This document shows, piece by piece, positions 1 through 10,913 of a stretch of 64,000 nt of DNA (its first letter is position 1; each line of letters starts with the position of its first letter). This stretch comes from Picocystis sp. L7 (Eukaryota; Chlorophyta; Picocystophyceae; Picocystales; Picocystaceae). The stretch spans positions 515,501 to 579,500 of the forward strand of contig QXJR01000010.1 in the NCBI GenBank assembly GCA_020975725.1, in the 5' to 3' direction. The position numbers and the translations under genes were made by a program. The notes beneath the pieces are model-generated. The model ran no database searches. It had not been told where the DNA came from and saw only the letters and a program-made list of their open reading frames with translations.

Positions 1-2600
1 AGCCACTCATGCATTTGCAGTCCAATTAGGGTGTGGTGTATTACATCTACGTAGTGGACGACTTCGGCTCTCTATACTAGGACTAAACTTTTCCAGTAGC
101 CGCTCTTTCAATCGAGACATTTCTTTATTTCAAAACTGAGAACGAAACCTAAAGACCGCTTTAGCTTTGCCTAGTTTATGTTTGATCTATACCGTGACGG
201 AAGGATTGACACTTCGTAGATTTGTTTCATCCTATTTTGAACGAATTATCTGAATGTGTCAGGGCAACAAATGTGGCGTGCCGGAAAATGTGATGTGCAC
301 GGTGTTGTGTGTTGATACACTTGTGTGTGGCAAACTTCAATCTTGTATGGTACATTTAGAGAATATGTTGGGGGCATTCCAAGCTAGAGGAGGCATTAGC
401 GACTGCGGAGGATCACGCACTAAACCTGGACCCTTCCTCGTCTTTTTGATCTCTGCAGGTGTGGGAGTGGACCTCGGAAGGTCAGTTAGCCCCCAATTCT
501 CCTCGAAGGTGCACGATCCACCTCAATTGTGCTCACTTGGGGATTCTGCTTTTCTTAGGATCCGGGGCTTAAGAAGCCTGAGCCAATAACACAACGATTT
601 CATCACTTTACACATATTTTTGGACCCAGTTCAAAACGAAGGGAGAGCACACTTATGCTCTAGTTGTCCATTTTCGCTGGCACTCCCATGGGATTCTCCG
701 AAACAGAGCAATTTTCTCCGAAATTGTTCCATTCGCAAAGATCCCTCAATTCAAAAACCATTCTATGCATGGCGTGCGCTTTATTGGGTTCCATGGAGCA
801 CGGATTTTGACATAGGACCAAGGCTCGAAAGCCATTCACCTGTCGATCCTTCTTCATGCAAGGGTCCCGTAGTGTAAGTCCAAACGTTTCAAAACGATTA
901 CAGATTTTAGCTATTTTGCTCATTTTCTTGTGGTGTGATCGCTGTAACTTGGAAGAGGGACGTAGGACGACTTCTGGGACGTCAGCTCTCCGCCAAGGTA
1001 GAGGACCGATTCTCCGTCGTGGTCCGCTTCCCATATGACATCCACAGGACCACGAATGGAGCAACCTCGACATTGTCCCATAGACCTTCTCTTGTTACTA
1101 TCCTTTTTTGACGGTAAGACTTATTCACCGATTGTGAAGGTTTTGCGGGTTCCTCCTTTGTGTACGGGTTCGTCCCTCGAGACTTATTTTTTTCTAGTCG
1201 CAGTGCCCATTGTTTGGCACATGTTATGGGGAAGGGTAGTGCTCTTTCCTTGGCGTGGGCTGGTCTGGGCAATCAGTGGGTTTGCCCCTGGTGTCGCCTC
1301 GTTGGCTCGAGAAAGGCAAGGTCGAGTTCGAAGGAGACGCCGATTTCACCTTTGTGACTCCGTATGGACTAAGGCCCCCACGGTTTCCTTGCTTTTGTTG
1401 CGGTTTCGTGCCTCAAACGGCCTTTTCAACCGCGACCTACTGGTGTGTCCGTGATGTCAGAGATCTTCTCAAGTCCGGAAGCGCGGAGAACCGGCGAGCA
1501 CGCACGGGAGTTGATGTCAAGATAGGTTCTAGTTCTATTTCAAGTTCATGGGGGAGGCCATAGAGGCCTCGTCCGTGTGGATGGTCTTTCACACCTTATC
1601 CGCCAAGATATGGTGGGGAAGAGAGAGAGAGTTGTCCTTCGTCAACGGGGGACACCGATTGGTGGTCTTGCCTCGATGGGATACGGAATCTTCCGAGATT
1701 CCGAATGCCCCATCCCCATCCACGTAGGTCATGCAAATCCAGAAACGAGTAGCCGCTTGAGGGTTCAAGGTTAGTAAGGAGAAACAAAGGTTCCTCATAG
1801 ATGGACATGGGACTATTAGTCCGTTTCACTTTTGGCATTCCGCTACCGAATAGGAGCATTTGGGGAAGCACGAGCAAATCTCCTCGCATTCTGAGGGACG
1901 TCGTATGCCGTCCCCTTGCCGGAATTCTCTCCGTCATCACATTCGTATGTAAATGCAAGTGCGAGATGGGATTTGCATGGGAGTTGCTCTGTCCACTTGT
2001 TTTGGAAGGGCTACTTGGTGGGTGATTTGCCGAATGCATGGCAAGGTCCCGAGATGGTTTTCCAAAGGCGTTCATGCTTTGACGCGTGTCGTTGATGCTC
2101 CGGCCGGTGGAGGTCAAGGTGAAGGATCCTTATTTGCAAGGGGCAGGCGAGAGTAGTTCCCCCGCCTCTCCAATGAACATTGTCGCATTCGCCATGTCAT
2201 TTGGTCTAAGTCTCGACGGAAGTTGCGCTTTGACGATATGTCGTCTGTTTGGACATCCCGAAAACCCATCCGTGCGTTCTTGGCCCGTGCCGTGCTACCT
2301 CCTTCCCCCCAATTTTGATCGTCCAAAAGTGATGGGATCAGGTCCGTCGCAGGGCGTTCGTGGGTTCTTTCGATGGTTCCATACACGGATGGCGACATGA
2401 CAAGGATCGGTGGGGTGGTTTCGTTTTTGGATTTTTCTTGGGTTTTGGTTTCTTCTATTTGCGATGTGTTGCTTTCGTGTGAGCAAGTGAGGGAGGGTGG
2501 GGGGTTCCACGTGCCGTTGGGGGGTGAAACCGATGGGTGGGAGGGTGCGAAAAGAATGACGGGCAAGGACGGTTTGTGGATCGATCCCCTACCCTTGGTA
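1..2600. other. Gene-free stretch with short broken frames
   Basis: Both strands carry only short open frames whose conceptual products resemble no family I recognise, and no start-to-stop pairing is convincing. One frame near 1255-1563 has a protein-like run ending in a Cys-Phe-Cys-Cys cluster, but it is isolated. The texture differs from the G/C-rich gene promoters elsewhere in the window. It may be eroded repeat or transposon sequence, or plain intergenic DNA. I see no terminal repeats that would mark an element's edge. Confidence 0.4.
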
Positions 2601-2711
2601 TGCGACATGCGGTATGGCTTTGGGTGTGATATGCGGTATGGTTTTGGGTGTGATATGCGGTATGGCTTTGGGCACGATATGCGGTATGGCTTTGGGCACG
2701 ATATGCGGTAT
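2601..2711. repeat. 24-bp tandem repeat, about 4.6 copies
   Basis: Units begin at 2601, 2625, 2649, 2673 and 2697. Each contains the core GATATGCGGTATGGCTTTGG, with a few substitutions at the unit start (TGCGAC, TGTGAT, CACGAT). Because 24 is a multiple of three, the array is open in several frames and creates spurious ORFs. It lies about 80 bp upstream of the preferred RING-CH start, so it sits in that gene's promoter or 5' leader. Confidence 0.9.
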
Positions 2712-2791
2712 TGGGGTGGATCCCATACGGGAAGCCCCCCCCTCCCCCCCGATCCCTTCCCTTCCCTTCCCATGTGGATCGGATCCAGAAC

Positions 2792-3610
2792 ATGGCGTGT
2801 GGGAACCCAACACGCGACCAGACGAACGTAGACGACGAAGGGAAAGGAGTAGAAGACGAGGGAGGAAAGGACAGTGCAGACACGTCTCACGTGGACCATG
2901 GTGAAGGAGGGGAAAGGACCATGGAATGTCGCATCTGCCACGACGTCGGAGACCTCAAAGACATGGACGATCCCTGCGATTGCAAGGGGAGCATGAAACA
3001 CGTGCATCGGGACTGCGTACAAAGATGGTGCGACGAAAAAGGAGACACCAAATGCGAGATATGCAACCAAACGTTCCGTGGGTACGTGCTCTCGCCCGAA
3101 GCCATGGCCGTGCACCGTGCCCGGAGAAGAGGGATGGAAGGAGAAAACAGAAGGACGTGGAACGTCGACCTAGAAGAATCCATGGACGAGAGAGAACTGC
3201 TGGAAACGTTCGCACGAAGGAACCGCCTTGGAGAACACGAACCGGAAGAAGAAAACATAACCGCATGGTGCAGGTCCTTTGGATTGGCCATGATCATGAT
3301 GGCCCTGCTGAGAAATGCACTAGTCGCACTCACCTACGCCGGAGAAGGAGGAGAAGGAAACCACGGGGGATCCAGTGCAACGCACCATGCCGACACGCCG
3401 TCCTATCGACCCAGCCAGTATCCAGACACAGACCCGGTGGACATCCTGCTGCGCCTCTTCGTCTTTGTCTTCTTGCCAGCCTTCCTCCTCATCAAAGGAC
3501 TGTCCATGATACACAACCACCGAAGCGCGCAGCAAGAAGGAGAAGACGTGGAAGAAATGCAGGTGATCGCGAACAATCAGCAGACCCAAGTGCCACCCCA
3601 AATACCGTAG
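2792..3610 (+). CDS. RING-CH (MARCH-type) membrane E3 ubiquitin ligase
   Basis: Predicted membrane-bound E3 ubiquitin ligase that would recruit an E2 through its RING-CH domain. The 272-aa product has a C4HC3 zinc module at about residues 46-90 (CRIC, then CDCKGS, a His-containing VHRDCVQRWC and CEIC). It is followed by a charged linker and two hydrophobic segments (around FGLAMIMMALL and ILLRLFVFVFLPAFLLI) that should be transmembrane. This order matches plant and algal RINGv proteins. The ATG at 2792 is preferred. An in-frame ATG at 2711 would add residues encoded by the edge of the 24-bp repeat, and ATG 2921 lies directly at the RING. The gene converges with SurE. The substrate cannot be told. 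Confidence 0.85.
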   Translation: MACGNPTRDQTNVDDEGKGVEDEGGKDSADTSHVDHGEGGERTMECRICHDVGDLKDMDDPCDCKGSMKHVHRDCVQRWCDEKGDTKCEICNQTFRGYVLSPEAMAVHRARRRGMEGENRRTWNVDLEESMDERELLETFARRNRLGEHEPEEENITAWCRSFGLAMIMMALLRNALVALTYAGEGGEGNHGGSSATHHADTPSYRPSQYPDTDPVDILLRLFVFVFLPAFLLIKGLSMIHNHRSAQQEGEDVEEMQVIANNQQTQVPPQIP

Positions 3611-4128
3611 TGCGCACACCCATCGCCTGGTGCAACTGGCAAGCTGCAGATGTACCGGGGGCAACGCGTGCTAATACAGGAAAGACGCATTTGAGCGATA
3701 ACAGGTACGTCGGAAGTTCATTGTTGCATTTAAACGGTTGATTCATGTTCGTACAGGACAATCGGTGGCCGTTCTGCACGAGGAGATGTTGGCTCACCCA
3801 TGTGTGGGTTTCTATACCTTTGACCAAATTTTCTATTCCATCAAGCAAGCACTGCATGTACATACATATGTTTCGACTCCGTGGATCCCTCGTTCCTGTC
3901 TAGACACAACCTGCGTCCTCTTCGTTGGCCCTTGACCATCTGCTTCTCAGAAATGCACGGTTTGCTGCTTGACAGGGAGAATATGCGCGGCCCAGAAAGG
4001 AGCGTCGAAGTACGCTCGTTCTAATCATGCCATATGGAGCACGTGACGGCCCCTTTTAGAAGAGGATGGGCCTTTCGGGACGGGAAAAAAATATATTGGA
4101 AGGTGAAGAACGTCATAGATTCACCCAA
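3611..4128. other. Convergent 3' intergenic region
   Basis: About 520 bp between the RING-CH stop (+) and the SurE stop (-). It holds only short unsupported frames and an A-rich patch near 4084-4100. It presumably contains both 3' UTRs. Confidence 0.6.
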
Positions 4129-5979
4129 TCAAGAAGACACTTGAAGATTCCTTGCATACACAGCAACTTGTAGGCTGCCTTCGAGTGCCTTGGCAGCATT
4201 GGACGATCCCATCCCCCAATGGGTCCCTGCCTTCACATCATTGTTCACACACAGAACTGGCTGCTCCCTCACAGAAACAGCTTTGTTTGTCGCCGTTACG
4301 ATTCGGGTGTAGCAGCTGTGAAGAGCAAGGGGTGTCAAGCTTACCCAACCCTGCTGCACTGCCCAGCTGTCTGAGTACATGGAACTGTCCTCGCGCAGAG
4401 CCCCACTGGTGTTCACTACGTACATAACTTTCTCTCCAGTTTCGTCGTCCGTCTCGTCCACCTCCATCGCACTCCACGTGGCCTTGTAGCAGTGCCTGCC
4501 CTGAAACGTCAGCATGTATCCTTTCATCGACTCGAGAGGACAATTGGGTATGTTGACGTTGAGCACACATTCCGTGCTTTTCCAAATGGTTTTGTTACTG
4601 GACGCCGCTGCAAGCAGGAGAGGAAGCGCGGCCTTTGCCGCATCTTCATAAGACGCGGCCCTGCTGTGGGAGTCCAAGGATAGCGCGATTGCCGGACCGG
4701 ATTCTTTGCAGGCAGCTTCCCGCGCCCCGGCGACTGTCCCCGAGTAAACGACGTGGAGGCCACAGTTGTCCCCTACGGCGACAGCAGAACACGAAGGGTC
4801 GCACAATAGACCGCATCCGGCAAGAATACGTGCCCATGGTCGCGGAACCAGTTACGACAGGGACAGAACAACCGTGACGCACGTAGAAATCACCGTGTCG
4901 CACATCGTCAGCAGCGTGCGATACATTTGTGTCAGCCTCAAATCAAACTGCAATACTACAAGCGCCGAGTTCCGCCAAACAACTCGTCGTCCGCTGATAC
5001 TTTAGGCAATCTCTACGGACAAGACTGTCGGCATTCTAGTTGCCGATAAGGATTCGCAGGACAGTTTTGTGCAGGAGGGCTTCAGCTGTCCACGACCCAC
5101 GGTTGAGCGATTCGTTCAAAGCCTCACGTGGCCAAGCCCAGAGACAACAGTGTGGTGTAGTCGGGTTCTGAACCTGGTGGCACAAGGTCTCCATGCTCCG
5201 ATGACGCACGCATAGTTTTTTATTTTCTGCATATGCCATGCTAGCACATGCAGACCCATCTTACGTTTCATTGCATCGGAAAACAATGTGTTCCATGCAT
5301 AGGTTCTTCTGGAGCGTCTCTCCTCTCACAGTCGGATGTTCGCAGGACACGGGCAATAGTTTGATGCCTCTGATAATACGTTGGCGATGCCAAAGCGGTC
5401 ATGGGTTGCTTCGTGTCCTGGGGGCATTCGTCTCGATCCACGTCCGTCCACGTTTCGCGTCTTTTCGTCGGCTGAATGCGTGTCCATGGGCATTGGTGGG
5501 CGACGCATTCACGTACCTCGATTGATTCCCGACACCACTAGATCGAATCCCGATCTGGAGAGGGTCTCTTTGTGGTCTCCACACACCAAGGTTTCGTCTT
5601 CGTCGAAGAGGGGAGAGGTGAGTGCCAGCATGACCGTATCTGCGGGTCTTCCCCACACTTTGACTGCCTTCCTGGTCCCAGGCACCAGGGTGGGTGCCAC
5701 TCTCATTTTGACCGCGGTGCACACTCCATGGGAGCTTGCACTGGCTTCTCTTTCGGGGGCACACACGAACACGTGCATTTGATCGGTGCACACGAGTGCT
5801 TCCACCAGCTGGAGCAATCCAGGTGCATGGATGCCATCGTCGTTGGTCACCAGCACCCTCGGTTTGTAGCCACGTGGCTTCGTCCCGTTCTCCCCCGGGG
5901 CGACGCCGCCCTCGTGCTGTGGTGTGGATCCATGCACACCCGCCTCCTCCATCGGGGCGTGGAATCGAGACGGATCCAT
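4129..5979 (-). CDS. surE: SurE-family 5'-nucleotidase/phosphatase, two exons
   Basis: SurE enzymes remove phosphate from nucleoside monophosphates and related compounds, using a metal held by a conserved Asp pair. Exon 1 runs 5979 to 5517 and carries LVTNDDGIHAPG (the Asp pair at about residues 47-48), the APEREASASSHG loop and VVSGINRG. Exon 2 runs 4772 to 4129 and continues with GDNCGLHVVYSGTV, AREAACK and the late NVNIPN motif. Donor GTACGT at 5516 and an acceptor ending GTAG at 4773 join the exons in phase 1 and rebuild the family signature SGINRGDNCG exactly. The intron is 744 nt. The 368-aa length assumes ATG 5979. An upstream ATG at 6072 or a downstream one at 5952 is possible, so localisation is uncertain. 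Confidence 0.9.
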
Positions 5980-6359
5980 GGGCGTTGGTCCACTTGCACC
6001 TGGTGATGTGCTCGAATGCGTCCCGGTTCCACGTCGCCACGTCCTTTCTATCAGCAGGGAAGGGATGGACATCCCTTGGACCGACCCATGGCGAACCCGG
6101 TTCAACCCTGCGATTTGAAACGGGAGAGGACGACAACAGACCCGTGGTTCGTCCCTTTCGGGCCCTTGGGATGGATCCTGGGACCACACCAACCGTGTTG
6201 AGGACGGGGAAGGTTCCCCAATTCGATGCGATTCCAGGCATGGGTGCCTCCTCTCAGAACCACATGGATTCGGATCCAGCCACACCACCCACCCGACCAG
6301 CGGGATGGAACAAGGAAATGGGAGAGAAGGATCCCAGGCTACATGGGTCTGCCACAACC

Positions 6360-6774
6360 CAAGTCAAACACGTGGTTTAGGGTTCGCATCGGATGCCATC
6401 CAAAGGAAGGGAAGATCCAAGCATGGAGTAGGGGATCCACATGGACCCAACACATCGCTTTCAACAGGACGAGCTTACGAGAACAAAGGTCCTGACGACC
6501 TCCTGAGATAACGAGTCGAACCGTCTACCCTCGGTCGAAACCTTAACTCGTCTTCCGGCATGGAATGCAAAAGGCATGGAGTTTCAAGCGTCGAACGGGG
6601 CCAATCCATCCAACGCCCGTCCAACGCAGCCGTCTCACCGGGTTGAGGAAAGCAGCAACGGGCACGGCGATCTAAGCAGTCATTTCAAGGCACCCAGATG
6701 GAGAGAACTTTTACAATGGTAGCTCATATCTTACATGCAAATAGCTAGGCTTGCTGGGGCAGCGAATCATGCAT
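6360..6774. other. Intergenic region upstream of SurE
   Basis: About 415 bp between the 5' side of SurE and the 3' end of the copper monooxygenase, both on the minus strand. It has one CTTAAC box at 6542-6547, two GGATCC sites nearby and no credible frame. Confidence 0.5.
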
Positions 6775-8363
6775 TCATGCTCCTTCGCCCGACATCGAGG
6801 CCGCTTGCTCCTCGTTGACCTCGCCACGGGTGACCAGACCAGGGCAGAAAGGGGCGAAGAGGTAATCTGATGTTTTGGGGTAGTAAAACAAGTGGTTGAT
6901 CGCCATCTCATCGACCGTGGCAAATCCTGCTCTGGTTTGGCCAGTCCTTTCAGATGAATCAAACAGGAAGTGAGACTCGATCTGGTCCCCCGGCTTCACC
7001 TGGATGGGGTCCTTGAAGTATGTTACCGGTTGGTAATTGTAGTCAAAGTTGTGCACTACACCCAAGCTCGTGTACTCTTCGCCGTCCCGCATGAGGTGGC
7101 CGGTAAAAGACTTTCCCAACTCGTGCATGTGTACCCGGTGTGCAAAGATGGTAACCTCGGACCTCCAGGTGCAGCGATTCGAAACCCTATACGCAGGCAC
7201 GCCCGGCGGGATGGAAAATCCAACAGCTACTGGTCCAGACCAGATGTCTCCTATATCGTTATCGCGCATGTTGGGCGTTAGATGTAAGACCAGGCCGCTC
7301 TTGTCCTTGATTCCTTGCAAGTGCTGGGGGTTGTCGTGATGGTACTGCAGAGCTGCCACCCTCGTTTCCCCCTTGCCCACACGGAATCCGGCATTGGCGG
7401 GGGTCGTGAAAAGGTCGTTGGGAAGATCGGTCCAACCTCCTGGCGTCCATCCACCTTGGATGTCGATGCATCCCCTCGGTGGCATTCCATCGCAATCGGT
7501 TACGGTGCCCGGCTCGTAGGTGGAACCCCACTCGCATCCCCAGAGAATCATGTGATGGAGCGTCCTTTCGCTTCCAATCACAGGCTCCACTCCCACAATG
7601 TGATAAGGCTGGTCAACCGGCTACAGTTCGAACGGAAAACAGAGGACGTGCACAAGGTCGGGTCAGCAAAAACTCTCGTGGAGATGCTCGTCACGTTCCC
7701 GGGTCGGCATGCTGGACGCTCACTTACGTATTCGAAGAAAACGCAGGTGTACGTGGTGGTCCGGTCTGGAACTTCCATTGCTTCATCTGGCACAAATCTC
7801 AAAGTCAACTTCTCTTCGTGATCTTGGTAGATTTCGGGTCCCATGGGATCCGTGGGTCTCTTCGGTGTAGCATTTTCGCTGTTGCTGACCTTGAGCTGCT
7901 CGCAGGCATCCTGGTCGACGGTCCTGGCCGATGCGATTTCCGATGGCAGGAGAGAGCTCTCGAATCCTGGATGGGAGAGATCTTCCATGTCAATGGACGG
8001 ACTGGGTGGCGAATAGTCGGGTGTTCCATACAGGCAGCAGGGATCTCCCAGTTCTTGACCGTTGGTGAGCCCATCACCATCGGAATCTTCTTGGCACAGC
8101 TCTTTGGTCCATTGGTTTCCGTGTTTTCGCAGGTCTTCTCCGAAGGGATTCAAGGGTAAGGAACCTCCCACACAGGACTGGTGCCCTACACCTTCGCAGA
8201 GCCCGTTTTGACACCCTTCCACACCAGGTGGACAAGGAACCCTGGATCCATGCGGCACTCTGGATGCCAGCAATGGGAAGCTTTGGGTTTCCAGGACGAG
8301 TTCGCTGGCCAGCAGCGCGGCTCCGAGCGCCCAGGTGCACTGTTGCACCGTGGACCGTTTCAT
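6775..8363 (-). CDS. Secreted temptin-domain copper type II monooxygenase (DBH-like), two exons
   Basis: Predicted secreted copper- and ascorbate-dependent monooxygenase of the dopamine beta-hydroxylase/PHM superfamily. The 489-aa product begins with a signal peptide (hydrophobic stretch at about residues 10-25). A Cys-rich temptin-like domain follows, with a calcium-loop motif DSDGDGLTNGQE and a CC pair. The catalytic domain carries LHHMILWGCEWG (first copper site), HRVHMHELGK (His-x-His of the second site) and a C-terminal EM...YYP segment. Exon 1 is 8363-7728 and exon 2 is 7608-6775. A 119-nt intron (GTAAGT donor, CAG acceptor) joins them in phase 0. ATG 8363 is chosen because the signal peptide starts there, although the frame stays open for another 426 nt upstream. 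The substrate is unknown. Confidence 0.85.
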
Positions 8364-8969
8364 GATGCCGGTTGCACCACGTGTTGTTCCTCGTCTCCTT
8401 CCCGGTCTGGTTTCAATCCACGTTTGGGGGTGCCCTTTCGGCGTGCACCGTCCTGCGTGTGGGATGGAACGCTTGCGTTCCTGTCCTGATCTTCGACGCT
8501 GCCTTTGTTCCTTCTGGCCCGATTTCCATGGTTGCCTCTTTTGTATTCGTTCGCATGGTTCCCATGGGATGTTTGTACCTCCCCCAGGTTCGTTCCCCCC
8601 ACGTCTGGGATCCTTCCCCCCCCTGTCCCCCCAAAAACCCAGGAGATCTCCAGGTTGGATTCGGATTCGACTGAGGAGAGAGAGAGAGGGGGCGGGTTCG
8701 TCCCCACGAGGGGATGGCCCCAACCCCCTCCCCCCATCGAAGGACACGTGGCAGGTGGGGCGGGGAGGGACGGGCCGAAGATCTGCCACGTGGCAGGGGG
8801 GTCGCGGGTGGCGAGGAGGGGGGAAGGGTTCGATGGTGGACGAGGAGGGGAGGAGAGACGGGCGCGCCGGTTCGGAGGAGATATCCTATCCGTGTTCCCT
8901 TGATCCCGAGGAAGGAACGCCTGTCCCTGCCTCGTGCGTCCACGACGTCCTCTCGTGTCCGTCGAACCA
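8364..8969. promoter_or_regulatory. G/C-rich 5' region with G-box palindromes
   Basis: G/C-rich region upstream of the copper monooxygenase. It contains CACGTGGC at 8745-8752 and a perfect 14-bp palindrome CTGCCACGTGGCAG at 8783-8796. These match plant G-boxes bound by bZIP or bHLH factors. Long ORFs crossing it are low in information and are treated as non-coding. It may also drive the weak plus-strand candidate that starts at 8970. Confidence 0.5.
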
Positions 8970-9275
8970 TGCCGAAAGGGCATGACTGGATGCCAGCAGA
9001 CCCAACCGGAAACCAAACGGACCAAGTGGAAGATGCGTCCGAGGGAAACGATGGGTGGACCCACATACACAGCCGGGTAACAATCGATGCATCCCGCCAA
9101 TAGCAGAGCAGGAAGAGATCGCCACTGCACAGAGATGAAATGGAACCGTGAGAAGGAAGCAAGCAGCCATCGTCACATCGAACACCAACGGAAGATGAAG
9201 TCGGCGGTATACCCACAGACAACGGAGCCCTGTGAAAAATACCAGCTAGTCTCGAAAGAATCGAAAGGAGCCTAG
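8970..9275 (+). CDS. Weak candidate for a small spliced gene, unknown
   Basis: A plus-strand ATG at 8970 opens a 36-codon polar frame that reaches a GTAACA donor at about 9077. A second frame from 9135 to the stop at 9275 encodes 46 charged residues with one Cys (VYPQTTEPCEKY). Splicing GTAACA to the AG before 9135 keeps phase 0 and would give about 82 aa. The intron would be only about 58 nt and lacks a clear pyrimidine tract. No homologue is recognised. Its position, divergent from the copper monooxygenase across a G-box promoter, is the main reason to list it. Confidence 0.2.
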
Positions 9276-9521
9276 GGGAAGAGAGCACGAGGTTCGACGA
9301 CGCACTTGGACGCACATAAACAACCACAAGAATCGCGACTGGGTGCTTCTGAATGTGCATTGGTACCCACAAACAACACCCAACACAATCCGCAAACCAA
9401 TTGCAACACAGGCAAGTGGAGAGAAAGAGCACGGGCTCATATTCTCACGTGGACGATCGTCAAAGCATCTACCTCCTCAGCACTTCCTGAATCCCACTCT
9501 CGACAACACAAAGGGTGCAAC

Positions 9522-10352
9522 CTAGTCATCACGGAGCCTCTTGGGCACAAAATCTCCCTCGTCGCTGATTCCGGCCGTTCTGCATGCGTCTGCAAGCTTC
9601 TTAAGATCCCAGGCTTGGTTCACGTGGAAATCCCCGATCCTTTCCCTACGCAGCGCCACCAGGTGAGCACGCGTACCTAGATTCCTTCCCAGATCGTCTG
9701 CCAGCACCCTCACATAGGTTCCTTTGGAACAGACAATCCTGAAGTCTACATCCCTCAGTTTGGGATCCTCCCAGGACACATCGAAACGATTCACGAGGAC
9801 AGACCTGGCTTTCCGTTCCACTTCCAATCCTTTCCTGGCCGCTTGGTACAACCTTTGCCCGTTCACGCTAAGGGCGGAGTACATAGGTGGTTTCTGCGTG
9901 AGGGAACCGGTGAGCTGCGACGCGGCTCGTCGGAGATCGCTCAGCTTCAGGTGTTCCCAAGGCAATTCTTCGCACACCGGTTCTTCTTTGTCCAGGGATG
10001 CCGTGGCTTGCCCTAGCCTCAAGGTTCCGGTGTATTCTTTTTCCATGGCCTGGTACGATTCCACTCGTTTGGTTGCTTTTCCTACGCAGATGATCAGCAG
10101 TCCTGTGGCCATGGGATCCAACGTCCCTGCATGTCCCACTTTTTTCACACGCACCAACCTACGCACTCGAGCGCACACGTCGAAGGACGTCCATCCCGAG
10201 GGTTTGTCCACCAGCAGCACCACACCACGTTGCCACTCTTCCGTCTGGGACGGCAGTTTCGTTCCCATCGGCACCATCCATGGTTCGCGTCCACGTGCAG
10301 CACTGCACTGCATGGTGGACACACGTCTCATCCCTTCCGAACTGAGGCCCAT
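9522..10352 (-). CDS. truB: tRNA pseudouridine-55 synthase TruB, probably organellar
   Basis: TruB converts uridine 55 in the T-loop of tRNA to pseudouridine. The 276-aa protein shows DKPSGWTSFDV, the catalytic motif HAGTLDPMATGLL (catalytic Asp at about residue 79), EKEYTG, KPPMYSALSVNGQRLY and CSKGTYVRVLADDLG, all in family order. About 40 residues precede the catalytic core and are rich in Arg, Ser and Met, consistent with plastid or mitochondrial import, though not proof of it. The eukaryotic cytosolic counterpart (Pus4) is longer and differs, so a bacterial-type organellar enzyme is likely. The start is ATG 10352; ATG 10331 is an alternative. A CCCTTTGGAAAGGGG palindrome lies just upstream at about 10399. 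Confidence 0.92.
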   Translation of the reverse strand: MGLSSEGMRRVSTMQCSAARGREPWMVPMGTKLPSQTEEWQRGVVLLVDKPSGWTSFDVCARVRRLVRVKKVGHAGTLDPMATGLLIICVGKATKRVESYQAMEKEYTGTLRLGQATASLDKEEPVCEELPWEHLKLSDLRRAASQLTGSLTQKPPMYSALSVNGQRLYQAARKGLEVERKARSVLVNRFDVSWEDPKLRDVDFRIVCSKGTYVRVLADDLGRNLGTRAHLVALRRERIGDFHVNQAWDLKKLADACRTAGISDEGDFVPKRLRDD

Positions 10353-10913
10353 TCGTTCGCCACCTTCCTTGGATCCATCCCACGAAGACCGACCCTTCCC
10401 CCTTTGGAAAGGGGTTTCCTCCCCAAGACATGAAAGGGGGAAACCGGTCGACCCCCATGGGAACGAAAGGGGAGGCGTGGGTTTACCCCAACGGGATCCC
10501 GGTGGGATGGACAGGCAAGCCCCTGTGGCAATCCTCTACTTCACCACACGTGGGGGGACGAGTGAGGAATTGGGATGGAATGGTGGCATGGATGACCCCA
10601 AAGGAACGGTTGAACCCATGGTCCCGATGCACCGGTCACGAAACGGCACAAGTAGAGGATAACGATGAAAATCGCACTGTGTCGGGGAAGCAGAGCTGAG
10701 TGAGGAATATCTGATGCACAAGTGATGCAAGCGCGCGATGGACAGGGCTCCGCGATCGACCGAACGATGATTCGTTCGTGGTAGGGCAAGCTTTCCTGGA
10801 AAGAGGAATGAACACTCAAATAAACAATGAAAAAAATTGCATGTGAAGAAGCAAATGAACCACCTGCCCCACCCAAGGATGGGTCTGTGGAGCCAGTTTC
10901 ACATGGAAAAGAC
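10353..10913. other. Intergenic region between TruB and the LSF1-like gene
   Basis: About 560 bp on the 5' side of TruB and the 3' side of the LSF1-like gene. It has an imperfect palindrome CCCTTTGGAAAGGGG near 10399 and two GGATCC sites (10370, 10490). The open frames have no recognisable product. Confidence 0.5.

Noticed and set aside
8364-8789. In-frame extension of the copper monooxygenase exon 1
   Set aside because: It is Arg/Pro/Gly-rich promoter-like sequence without family resemblance, whereas ATG 8363 begins a normal signal peptide.
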